Below, piece after piece: positions 7,349-13,763 of a stretch of DNA of 26,123 nt. The position numbers were made by a program, and so were the translations under genes. How positions within the stretch are numbered: the stretch's first letter is position 1; each line of letters starts with the position of its first letter. The notes beneath the pieces are model-generated. The model was given only the letters and a program-made list of their open reading frames with translations, searched no databases and was not told the origin of the DNA. The stretch is from Candidatus Peribacteraceae bacterium (GTDB lineage Bacteria > Patescibacteriota > Gracilibacteria > Peribacterales > Peribacteraceae), in assembly GCA_013140485.1 (NCBI GenBank), contig JABFSS010000070.1:1-26123 (forward strand), given 5' to 3'.

Positions 7349-8236
7349 ATGCCTCCAATGGAAGATCGCAATCCTAACCCTTTGCCTGAAAGAGCTGATA
7401 ACCGAAATGCCGAACAACGCAATGCCGTTCCCCCGCCCCCGCCGCCCGCAACGATTGAGCAGAGAATCTATAGTGCAGTACGCGGATTAGGCACCGTAGT
7501 GGCACGAATGGCGCCTCAGCTCCAGCCGAATATTCAGCCCAATCCTGAGCGACAGGCAGTTGCTGCCGATCCCGCCGGGGTCCGGCGGGCGGGTCCCATC
7601 GCAATGCCTCTTGAAGAAAGAAATCGTGAACAAGCCGGTGTCAATCAGAACCAACCGGCTGATCCACCCGTGCTCGCAGACCAACCCCGGCCGGTTCCTC
7701 CCGGGCTTCTGGATATTCTTCGGCAATTGCCGATCGTTCAGAATGCGAATCGTGCTGCAGCGGTCATTCAACAAGGAATAGAGGCTGAAGCTGAAATACG
7801 GAAGGACGTACGTATGTTTGAAGCGCGCATTCAAAACCTTAATCGAAGTCGTATGGCAGTGAATGCTGTACTGGATCTGAATCCACAAGATGAGAGATTT
7901 CAAAAAACCATGAAAAATTTCAACGAAGAAGAGACAATTATGCATGATGCATTTCTGGCATTGCCCGGCGAAGTAGTGCGCCGACTTTTGGCCCCTCCGA
8001 ACGGCGACGGGCAACAGCGCATTCTGGGAGAAGAGACTGACCAAGTGAGACTCATCATGCGCGCGGGAGAGGGAATAATTCGTCGTCGCGTCCTGGCAGG
8101 CCGTCCGCCGGCAGCCCCACAAGAAACCGGATTGGTCGAGCGTACGGGCAGCGTAACCGGGCAGGCCGCAGTCAGGATCGTGGGTGGAGTCGTCGACCTC
8201 CTCGGGCTGCGTCCGCCGCCCGGTCCCGGGCGATAA
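7349..8236 (+). CDS. Proline-rich hypothetical protein
   Basis: A 295-residue protein that I do not recognise. Residues 1-125 are low complexity, rich in Pro, Asn, Gln, Arg and Glu (PPPPPP at about 28-33, PQLQPNIQPNPERQ), and probably disordered. Residues about 130-240 look helical and charged (QQGIEAEAEIRKDVRMFEAR, NFNEEETIMHDAFLALPGEV). The C-terminus is again Pro/Gly-rich (LGLRPPPGPGR), after a mildly hydrophobic stretch (GQAAVRIVGGVVDLLGL). There is no signal peptide and no convincing membrane helix. In amino-acid style it resembles the 263-residue protein of the large operon (12942-13733), so the two may belong to the same cellular structure; that is only a guess. No Shine-Dalgarno site precedes the ATG, but the promoter is clear. 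Confidence 0.72.
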   Translation: MPPMEDRNPNPLPERADNRNAEQRNAVPPPPPPATIEQRIYSAVRGLGTVVARMAPQLQPNIQPNPERQAVAADPAGVRRAGPIAMPLEERNREQAGVNQNQPADPPVLADQPRPVPPGLLDILRQLPIVQNANRAAAVIQQGIEAEAEIRKDVRMFEARIQNLNRSRMAVNAVLDLNPQDERFQKTMKNFNEEETIMHDAFLALPGEVVRRLLAPPNGDGQQRILGEETDQVRLIMRAGEGIIRRRVLAGRPPAAPQETGLVERTGSVTGQAAVRIVGGVVDLLGLRPPPGPGR

Positions 8237-8294
8237 TGGACGTGGGTTCGCGTGAAGTGGTGGTCGGGAATTTTCGCTCGACAGAGAGGAAAAC

Positions 8295-8321
8295 ATGAGA
8301 TATTCTTCGCATACAGAATGA
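8295..8321 (+). promoter_or_regulatory. Eight-codon leader frame coupled to pyrB
   Basis: ATG at 8295 opens a frame for MRYSSHTE and stops at TGA 8319-8321, which overlaps the pyrB ATG (8318-8320) as ATGA. The sequence AGAGAGGA (8283-8290) ends four bases before this ATG and is one of the few good Shine-Dalgarno sites in the window; pyrB itself has none. Ribosomes ending the leader could restart at pyrB. Coupling is inferred, and a chance frame of this length is possible. Confidence 0.45.
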
Positions 8322-9229
8322 GTCTTCCCTTCACGCACTTCACCTCCACCAAGCAGCTCACCCGGAGCTCGGCGGACGCGATTTTGGTGAAGGCTGCGGA
8401 GATGGAGAAAGTACTTTCGAAAGGCGGCGATGACCGGCTGCGCGGGAAAGTTCTTGCCGCTCTGTTCTACGAACCCTCCACGCGCACGCGGCTGAGCTTC
8501 GAGAGCGCAATGTCGCGGCTCGGCGGCTCCGTCATTTCCGCCGAAGGCATCCAGTTTAGTTCGATGTACAAAGGAGAGACGATAGAAGACACGATCATGA
8601 TGGTCTCGGGCTACTCCGACATCATCGTCATGCGCCATCCCGAAGCCGGCAGCGCCGATCGTGCCGCCGCCGTCAGTCCCGTTCCCTTCATCAACGCGGG
8701 CGACGGTCCCGGCCAGCATCCCACACAGGCGATGCTCGATCTCTACACAATCAAGAAGGAATGCGGAAAACTCGACGACATCCGCATCGCAATGGTCGGC
8801 GATCTGCGCTTCGGCCGCACTGTCCACTCCCTCAGCTTCCTCCTCGGCTTGTACGACAAGGTGCACTTCACACTGATTTCTCCAAAAGAACTCACGATGC
8901 CCCCGAAGGTCACGGACTTCTATAAAGAACACAACATCACCTTCGTCGAAACAGATGATATTGCGGCGGGACTCGATTGCGACGTGCTCTACATGACGCG
9001 CGTACAACAGGAACGGTTCACGGACAAAGCCGAGTACGAACGCCTGAAACTCAAGTACATCCTCACTGCCGACATGGTGCGGGGTAAAAAGACGGTCGTG
9101 ATGCACCCACTCCCCCGCGTCGGCGAAATCGCGACGGACGTGGACGCGCTCCCGAACGCCGCGTACTTCCGGCAAGCACATAACGGCGTGCCGGTGCGGA
9201 TGGCGCTGCTAGAGATGCTGCTAGGATGA
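8318..9229 (+). CDS. pyrB: Aspartate carbamoyltransferase catalytic subunit
   Basis: This enzyme joins carbamoyl phosphate and aspartate, the first committed step of pyrimidine synthesis. The 303-residue product shows the family motifs: FYEPSTRTRLSFESAM (50-65, carbamoyl-phosphate loop STRTR), the lysine loop SSMYKGETIEDT (81-92), VMRHP (104-108), HPTQAMLDLYT (134-144), MVGDLRFGRTVHSL (159-172), MTRVQQERF and HPLPRVGEI near the end. The sequence around VMRHPEAGSA is like the Escherichia coli enzyme. No pyrI regulatory subunit is seen nearby. I start at ATG 8318 (SLPFTHFTS follows); the longer frame from 8252 adds 22 residues unlike the family. The stop overlaps the pyrC start (ATGA at 9226-9229), so the two genes form an operon. 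Confidence 0.95.
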   Translation: MSLPFTHFTSTKQLTRSSADAILVKAAEMEKVLSKGGDDRLRGKVLAALFYEPSTRTRLSFESAMSRLGGSVISAEGIQFSSMYKGETIEDTIMMVSGYSDIIVMRHPEAGSADRAAAVSPVPFINAGDGPGQHPTQAMLDLYTIKKECGKLDDIRIAMVGDLRFGRTVHSLSFLLGLYDKVHFTLISPKELTMPPKVTDFYKEHNITFVETDDIAAGLDCDVLYMTRVQQERFTDKAEYERLKLKYILTADMVRGKKTVVMHPLPRVGEIATDVDALPNAAYFRQAHNGVPVRMALLEMLLG

Positions 9230-10641
9230 CAATGATGTCTACGTCCACTTCACTCTTCATCAAAAACGGCACGATCGTTTCATCAGAAGGCGAAAAACAG
9301 TCGGACATTCTTATCGAGAACGGCATCATTTCCAAAATCCAATCAACCAATAAAACAATCAACCTTTCCTCGCGAGAATCGGAAACAATTGACGCCTCAG
9401 GACTAGTACTATTTCCCGGTCTCATCGACTGCCACGTCCACTTCCGCTAGCCGGGATTGGAACACAAGGAAACAATGGCAACGGGCGCGGCTGCAGCGCT
9501 TGCGGGGGGCGTCACGACCGTGTGTGAGATGCCGAATACCATTCCGCCGACGGTGACGGTCGCCGCGCTGGCAGACAAAGTGCGCCGAAGTGAAAAGTTA
9601 ACAGTGAATAGTGAAAAAATAAAAATGGATTTGAGGTTTTTCTTCGGAGCGACGGAACCTGCACACCTTATCACACTCCAGGAGCTCTGGACCGGATCAT
9701 CCGCGGAATTACAGCGGCTCAAAAAACGCTGCTGCGGACTCAAGCTCTATCTCGATCATTCGACCGGGAACCAAAAAGCCCCCGGCGGCGTGATCGATGA
9801 TGCGTTCTCGATGTGCGCGGAGTTGAATATTCCTGTCGTGTGCCACTGTGAAGATCCAGATATCAATCAAGCGGCGCGAACCAAATATCAAAACCCAAAA
9901 GACATCGCCGATCACTCGCGTATGCGACCGCCGGAGTCGGAAGAGAAGGCCATGAAGGATGCGCTAGCACTGGCGAAAAAGTACGGCACCCATCTTCACA
10001 TCGCGCATCTTTCCACGAAGGGTGGATTAGATCTGATCCGTGCCGCGAAAAAAGCCGGAGTCACAGTCACGTGCGAAGTGGCGCCGCATCATCTCTTCCT
10101 GACGGTCGATGACTACGCAGCGCTCGGCACGCTCGCAAAAATGAATCCGCCGCTGCGCACGCGTGAACACCAGGAAGCGTTATGGGAGGGCATCGCCGAC
10201 GGAACTGTTGATTGTATTTCCACCGATCATGCGCCGCATACACTTGAAGAAAAAAACTGCGATAACCCATTGAAAGCGCCATCGGGTGTTCCCGGAACCG
10301 AAACAATGTTGCCACTTCTTCTGAGCGCTGCGGCCGGACACTGGCCCCATGTGGCTAGCGAAAAAATATTCTCAATTCTCAATTCCCCGCCCGCCGAAGC
10401 CTTGGCGAAGGTGGGTCAATTCTCAATTTCCGACATTGCGCGGCTCTGCTTTGAGAATCCGAATCGCATCTTCAATCTGGGAAAGCAGGGGATTGTGGAA
10501 GGCGCAACGGCGGATTTCATCCTCGTGGATCCCAAAAAAGAGTGGGTGATCAAAGGAAAGGAGCTGCACTCAAAATGCGGATGGACGCCGTACGAGGGTT
10601 GGAAGGTCGCAGGGAGGGTTGTTCGCGTCGTTCAATCGTAG
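9226..10641 (+). pseudogene. pyrC: Dihydroorotase, interrupted by an in-frame TAG codon
   Basis: Dihydroorotase closes carbamoyl-aspartate to dihydroorotate, the step after PyrB. One frame runs from ATG 9226 to TAG 10641 and is broken only by TAG at 9448-9450. The stop falls at codon 75 within the zinc motif: HVHFR, then stop, then PGLEHKE, where the family normally has Glu or Asp (HVHxRxPGxxxKE). One G-to-T change of GAG explains it. The rest is intact: GLKLYLDHSTG with the lysine that is usually carboxylated, VVCHCED, LHIAHLST, STDHAPHT and the C-terminal CGWTPYEGW. Restart at TTG 9457 would lose the zinc ligands. An extra stretch of about 25 residues (from about SEKIFSIL to VGQFSI) coincides with a DNA repeat. 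A sequencing error, recent inactivation or readthrough could each explain the stop. Confidence 0.88.
10372..10428. repeat. Palindrome between 13-base direct repeats inside pyrC
   Basis: TCAATTCTCAATT occurs at 10372-10384 and again at 10416-10428. The 31 bases between them contain an imperfect palindrome around GCCGAAGCCTTGGCGAAGG, extended by CCC and GGG. In the protein this coincides with extra residues compared with what I expect of dihydroorotases, just before DIARLCFENPNRIF. It looks like a short palindromic element tolerated in coding sequence. Confidence 0.6.
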
Positions 10642-10898
10642 ATGGCATGCGTTCCGATGGAAACAAAAAGTACGTCACCTTTTTCCAAGGGTTTGAAAAT
10701 AACACGGTAGTGCTCACTCAAACTAATACTCCAAAATCCTTTAAACTTCCCCGACAGTTTGTGTAGACGGAGCGATGGATGCAGAGGATTTTCTTTCAGT
10801 AGAACGGTAGCCCGGACAAGCTGGTCCTTTATGCACTGCTCAAGTCCGCGATGTTGTTTCAAAAATTGCCGGCTCAGCAGAACGTTGCTGACCTTCAT
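10632..10898 (-). CDS. RelE/ParE-superfamily toxin (type II toxin-antitoxin)
   Basis: An 88-residue basic protein with the layout of RelE/YafQ-like toxins, which as a family cut mRNA on the ribosome. Family signs are the N-terminal helix pair (LLSRQFLKQHRGLEQCIKDQ), HPSLRLHKLSGKFKGFWSIS (about 40-59), the strand HYRVIFKPLEKGDVLFV (63-79) and the C-terminal GTHAIYD, as in RelE/StbE-type members that end in 'DIGTHDxxY'. The ATG overlaps the antitoxin stop (ATGA, 10895-10898), so translation is coupled, antitoxin first. Its 3' end overlaps the pyrC 3' end by ten bases, tail to tail. ParE-like gyrase poisoning is less likely but cannot be excluded from sequence. Confidence 0.85.
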   Translation of the reverse strand: MKVSNVLLSRQFLKQHRGLEQCIKDQLVRATVLLKENPLHPSLRLHKLSGKFKGFWSISLSEHYRVIFKPLEKGDVLFVSIGTHAIYD

Positions 10899-11128
10899 AA
10901 GTTTCCGGCGAGGTCTTTAAAATCTTTCAAAACGTAGGTGCGCCCCTTTCGGTAGTCCTGCTCCGCTTCCTTGCAATACGCCAGAAGCTGTTCCTCGCTG
11001 ATGATCTCATTTTCATGCTCAAGCACCATTCGGACATAATAACTCACGCTCACCTTGCGCTTCTTCGCCTTCTTTTTGAGCGAAGCAAGTTGGGAAGGAG
11101 GCAGAGAGATGGTGACGAGGGAGCGCAT
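10895..11128 (-). CDS. Ribbon-helix-helix antitoxin
   Basis: A 77-residue protein upstream of and overlapping the toxin. Residues 1-36 (MRSLVTISLPPSQLASLKKK onwards, then SVSYYVRMVL) read as a ribbon-helix-helix DNA-binding domain: a short beta strand VTISLP, then two helices. The C-terminal part (about 40-77: ISEEQLLAYCKEAEQDYRKG, then LKDFKDLAGNL) should wrap the toxin. Such antitoxins neutralise the toxin and repress their own promoter. Direct repeats overlapping the proposed -10 box, about 20-40 bases upstream of the start, are a plausible operator. Confidence 0.82.
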   Translation of the reverse strand: MRSLVTISLPPSQLASLKKKAKKRKVSVSYYVRMVLEHENEIISEEQLLAYCKEAEQDYRKGRTYVLKDFKDLAGNL

Positions 11129-11147
11129 ATTGTTGGTGGGGAGACTG

Positions 11148-11168
11148 TGTAAGTACAGTGTAATACAG
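11148..11168. promoter_or_regulatory. Candidate antitoxin operator (tandem direct repeat)
   Basis: TGTAAGTACAG (11148-11158) is followed at once by TGTAATACAG (11159-11168). The repeats overlap the proposed minus-strand -10 box of the toxin-antitoxin promoter (TACACT, 11162-11157); its -35 box is TTGACG (11186-11181), 18 bases away. Repeats over the -10 box suit autorepression by a ribbon-helix-helix dimer pair. Confidence 0.5.
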
Positions 11169-11205
11169 AAGTGGTAGTGTCGTCAACAGACTTCTTTGGG
11201 TTCCG

Positions 11206-11230
11206 TATAATGTGCAAGGTAGTACATTAT
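11206..11230. promoter_or_regulatory. Palindrome with TATAAT in the island's intergenic region
   Basis: ATAATGT (11207-11213) and ACATTAT (11224-11230) form a perfect seven-base inverted repeat around ten bases. TATAAT at 11206-11211 on the plus strand could be a -10 box for the short frame at 11242; no good -35 box precedes it. It could also be a regulator site. Confidence 0.35.
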
Positions 11231-11241
11231 CCAAGAACATA

Positions 11242-11361
11242 GTGAGGGCGCAGACGGTCATCGATCAAGACTTGAACGTCCTTCTTCCCGCCGCGCAATT
11301 CCGCCGGATTCGTCCTATTTTGAAGGCGGAGACTCTCAATTTACTCCGACAATATCGATGA
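11242..11361 (+). CDS. Possible 39-residue small protein or gene remnant
   Basis: A GTG at 11242 opens a frame to TGA at 11361 encoding VRAQTVIDQDLNVLLPAAQF, then RRIRPILKAETLNLLRQYR. The sequence is not low complexity and looks like a folded helical fragment, unlike the flanking non-coding DNA. It lies between the toxin-antitoxin promoter and the AbiE pair, and downstream of a TATAAT. It may be a real small gene or the end of a lost gene. I recognise no family. Confidence 0.28.
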   Translation: MRAQTVIDQDLNVLLPAAQFRRIRPILKAETLNLLRQYR

Positions 11362-11403
11362 ATTTTATGGGATTTTTATAACGCAAAAAGAGCAATTCTA
11401 TTC

Positions 11404-11409
11404 TATAAT
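11404..11409 (+). promoter_or_regulatory. -10 box of the AbiE-type pair, near-leaderless
   Basis: A perfect TATAAT lies only nine bases before the ATG at 11419, so the transcript would begin at or within a few bases of the start codon. The -35 region is AT-rich without a clear match. Confidence 0.5.
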
Positions 11410-11418
11410 AAGACCACA

Positions 11419-11670
11419 ATGCCGATTCCATCCGCTATCCATCGGTACTTCTGGGATGCTGACCTTCGAGTGCTGGATTCTCAGGAACACAAGCAGTACA
11501 TCGCCGATCGCCTGTTAGATAAAGGGGACGTAGAAGCTGCCCGCTGGTTGGTGAAGACGTATCCGCGCGAGCATCTGATTCACAGAGTTCGCGCATCCCG
11601 TCAGCTTTCACCAAAGAGCAGGAATTTCTGGATGCTGTATCTCGGCATTCCCACTGCAACCGATGCATGA
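11419..11670 (+). CDS. Small partner protein of the AbiEii-type nucleotidyltransferase (DUF6922-like)
   Basis: An 83-residue protein whose layout I associate with the small family encoded before AbiEii/DUF1814 nucleotidyltransferases: IPSAIHRYFWDADLRVLDSQ at the start, IADRLLDKGDVEAARWLVKTY (about 29-49) in the middle, and a C-terminal RQLSPKSRNFWMLYLGIP (about 61-78). The family name is from memory. It probably acts as the antitoxin or regulator of the pair. Its stop overlaps the next gene by eight bases (11663-11670), a strong sign of joint expression. No Shine-Dalgarno site is present, in line with the near-leaderless start. Confidence 0.68.
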   Translation: MPIPSAIHRYFWDADLRVLDSQEHKQYIADRLLDKGDVEAARWLVKTYPREHLIHRVRASRQLSPKSRNFWMLYLGIPTATDA

Positions 11671-12298
11671 GGAAGTTCTTCCTGCGTGGACGAAAGACGT
11701 TCTTGATCGTCTGATGAAGAACGAGATCCTTGCCGGGGCGTACCTGGCTGATGGCACCAATATCGCACTGCAGCTTGGCCATCGCATTTCTCGGGATCTC
11801 GATTTCTTCACATCAAAAAAATTCGATGAGCGCGTACTCTCAAAGCGACTGGGCGAACAGGGGTTTGTTGTAGAGGATATGGATTGGCAGACGATCAATG
11901 GTTTTTTCGATGGCGTGAAATTCAGTTATTTTCACTACCCCTATCCGCTTCTTTCCGAAACCCTTGCATACAACAGCGTAGAGCTCGCGAGTCTCTTGGA
12001 CGCTGCTGTGATGAAAATTGAAGCCATTGCCTCCAGAGGAACGAAACGGGATTTCATCGACCTTTTCGTCGTGCTGCAGTCGGAACATTGGCGATTGGAA
12101 GAACTCATGCGTTCCTATCAACGAAAATACAGTCAAAACCAGAACACCGTGCTCCACGCTCTCAAAAGTCTGACATTCTTCGATGACGCAGAGACCGACG
12201 ATACGCCGCTGACGATGCTCCAGCCGCTTGAGTGGTCTGACGTCAAAACATTCTTCCAGGGGCAGGCCGCTCTTATTGCGGAGAATTTGTTTCTCTAA
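11663..12298 (+). CDS. AbiEii/AbiGii-family nucleotidyltransferase (DUF1814), toxin or phage-defence type
   Basis: A 211-residue protein with the nucleotidyltransferase core of the AbiEii toxins: YLADGTNIALQLGHRISRDL (about 28-47) with the D-x-D pair (Asp45, Asp47) and DFFT, followed by the conserved KIEAIASRGTKRDFIDLFVV segment in the middle. Known AbiE systems are type IV-like toxin-antitoxin pairs that give abortive phage infection; some related toxins modify tRNA. Whether this one does is not shown by sequence. The usual Gly-Gly-Thr before the helix is Asp-Gly-Thr here. It overlaps its small partner by eight bases and ends one base before a diverged copy of the pyrC 3' end. Confidence 0.85.
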   Translation: MHEEVLPAWTKDVLDRLMKNEILAGAYLADGTNIALQLGHRISRDLDFFTSKKFDERVLSKRLGEQGFVVEDMDWQTINGFFDGVKFSYFHYPYPLLSETLAYNSVELASLLDAAVMKIEAIASRGTKRDFIDLFVVLQSEHWRLEELMRSYQRKYSQNQNTVLHALKSLTFFDDAETDDTPLTMLQPLEWSDVKTFFQGQAALIAENLFL

Positions 12299-12377
12299 AG
12301 AAGTGCACTCAAAATGCAGATGGAGCCCCTTTGAGCGCTGGAAGATCCAGGGAAAGGTACTTCGTCATATTTCCTAA
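12297..12377 (+). pseudogene. Diverged second copy of the pyrC 3' end
   Basis: Read in frame from 12297 this gives KEVHSKCRWSPFERWKIQGK, then VLRHIS and TAA. It lines up without gaps to the true pyrC C-terminus at 10559-10641 (KELHSKCGWTPYEGWKVAGR and on). About half the residues and, by eye, about two thirds of the bases match, including an identical 14-base block TGCACTCAAAATGC (10565-10578 and 12304-12317). There is no gene upstream in this frame, so it is a remnant. The toxin-antitoxin and AbiE genes lie exactly between the two copies. Confidence 0.78.
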
Positions 12378-12416
12378 GGAGTGCAACTCCCTACACTGTC
12401 TAGAAACCGTGTTTTC

Positions 12417-12425
12417 TGGTACAAT
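12417..12425 (+). promoter_or_regulatory. Extended -10 promoter of the four-gene operon
   Basis: TGGTACAAT is an extended -10 element (TG, one base, TACAAT at 12420-12425). The -35 region is weak. It is the only good promoter between the pyrC remnant and the 154-residue gene at 12470, giving a leader of roughly 40 bases. Confidence 0.5.
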
Positions 12426-12469
12426 AACCTGATTTCTTTCTCTCAAGAGATCGGTAGAATCTTCTCCAT

Positions 12470-12934
12470 ATGGCGAAAGCCAAATCACATCCTACGGCGA
12501 AAGCCACATCCACTATGGCACATCCACTCTATCTGACGGCGGATGAACGGAAACTCTTTACTGCGCTTTCTGCGAAGTTACGGGAAGGTTGGGAGGTAAA
12601 AGAGGAAAAAGGAAAATACGAAGATTCTCCCGAGCGCCAGGAGATCCGTTACGAATTGCTGAAACTTAATAAGGCCAAATACAAGAAGATTGTCGACAAG
12701 GCGAACACTGTTCGTTCGCAGGAAGAATTCCACAGTTTTGTGATGGATGTTGATTTTTCCTCAATGACACAGGATGAACTCATCGATGTTCTATTTACCG
12801 TCGGACCCGACATCGTGTCGCTGCTCATCTCTCATGGCATCGCTACCGCCAAAGAGGATAGCGACGTCGAACTTATCGCTGCGTTCACAAATTTCCGTCA
12901 CCTCGTGCTCGCTTCCTATTCAGCTTCTCGCTGA
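12470..12934 (+). CDS. Hypothetical protein, first gene of the large-protein operon
   Basis: A 154-residue protein of unrecognised family. It starts with a short Lys/Ala/Thr-rich stretch (AKAKSHPTAKATST), then helices with many charges: LTADERKLFTALSAKLREGW (about 22-41), a Glu/Lys-rich middle (VKEEKGKYEDSPERQEIRYE), and a more hydrophobic C-terminal half (DELIDVLFTVGPDIVSLLIS). There is no signal peptide or true membrane helix. A second possible start, ATG at codon 16 (MAHPLYLT), would skip the low-complexity leader. Only seven bases separate its stop from the next start, so it belongs to the operon. The upstream neighbours are the accessory island and the pyrC remnant. Confidence 0.7.
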   Translation: MAKAKSHPTAKATSTMAHPLYLTADERKLFTALSAKLREGWEVKEEKGKYEDSPERQEIRYELLKLNKAKYKKIVDKANTVRSQEEFHSFVMDVDFSSMTQDELIDVLFTVGPDIVSLLISHGIATAKEDSDVELIAAFTNFRHLVLASYSASR

Positions 12935-12941
12935 TCTCCTT

Positions 12942-13733
12942 ATGCCAAACGCACCACGCTCAGCACCAAATACCTTCGATATCAATCTTACCAGATTGGT
13001 GACCGACCGGCTGCAACGCGAAAATCCAACCATGGACCGCCGGGCGATGGCGGGAATGATCAATAGTCAGAAGCGACAGCTTGCGCAGCAAATTCATATG
13101 GAATTGGATGCGCAAGAGCAAAGATTGTTGCCAGTTGATCGCCTCGAGCGCCGTCTGGCATCTATTGCACAGGAAATGGAAGCGTCAGACAGAGTTCATG
13201 CTGAGGCCCCCAAGGAGGGATGGATGTCCAAAATCGGGAGCGCGCTTACCTACCCCATTCGGGAGCCGGGGAAAACATTTTCTTTCCTCTGGAAGACCGT
13301 GCTGGTGACGGCGGTTGTAGCGACGATCGGAGCCATTGTCGGCTCACTGATGTTCGGAGGTATGGAACGGTTGTTACAACAAGTGGGGTTAAGTCGTCTG
13401 TTTGGCGCCCGTAACGCCGCCCAGCCGGGTGGAAACGTGTGGAGCGGCGGAGCCGCCCAAGAAAATCCCGTAAATCCAGCCCCAATGGCCGGGCCAGGGC
13501 GCGCTCTTCCAGGCAGTGAACCAGCGGGAAGCGGATCAATCAGTCCCGGAGATGCAGAGGCAAGCTGGGTCAGTAATCTCTTTCGAGGACGATGGAGGTT
13601 GGGCACAACGACTCCCGGCACAGCCGTTCCTGGAATGAATCCCTTTGATACACCGTCGCCAGCGCCAGCTGGAGGAAGTGGAACTCCGCGGATTCTCACT
13701 GCGCCTCCGCCCACGCAAAACAATCTGCCGTAA
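12942..13733 (+). CDS. Single-pass membrane hypothetical protein with Gly/Pro-rich tail
   Basis: A 263-residue protein, family not recognised. Residues 1-90 are charged and helical, with a probable coiled coil at about 43-85 (QKRQLAQQIHMELDAQEQRL, then ERRLASIAQEMEASD). One membrane helix lies at about 117-139 (WKTVLVTAVVATIGAIVGSL). Residues 150-263 are low complexity, rich in Gly, Pro, Ala, Ser and Thr (AGPGRALPGSEPAGSGSISP), and probably disordered. By the positive-inside rule the N-terminal half should be cytoplasmic. I start at ATG 12942 because the longer frame from 12774 would overlap the previous gene by over 150 bases. No Shine-Dalgarno site is visible. The next gene starts 30 bases on. 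Confidence 0.75.
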   Translation: MPNAPRSAPNTFDINLTRLVTDRLQRENPTMDRRAMAGMINSQKRQLAQQIHMELDAQEQRLLPVDRLERRLASIAQEMEASDRVHAEAPKEGWMSKIGSALTYPIREPGKTFSFLWKTVLVTAVVATIGAIVGSLMFGGMERLLQQVGLSRLFGARNAAQPGGNVWSGGAAQENPVNPAPMAGPGRALPGSEPAGSGSISPGDAEASWVSNLFRGRWRLGTTTPGTAVPGMNPFDTPSPAPAGGSGTPRILTAPPPTQNNLP

Positions 13734-13763
13734 AAAATCGATTACAAACATCCACAATAACCT

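Noticed and set aside
7487..9181. Minus-strand frame of 564 codons
   Set aside because: It spans the proline-rich gene and most of pyrB in antisense. pyrB is unmistakable, and the antisense sequence is rich in His, Arg and Asp without domains.
9448..9450. Genome-wide reassignment of TAG as a sense codon
   Set aside because: The ComEC-like gene and pyrC both end with TAG at the expected family length, and no other long gene has an in-frame TAG.
12379..12391. GGAGT-GCA-ACTCC hairpin after the pyrC remnant as a terminator
   Set aside because: The stem is only five bases and no T-run follows, so it cannot be supported as a terminator.
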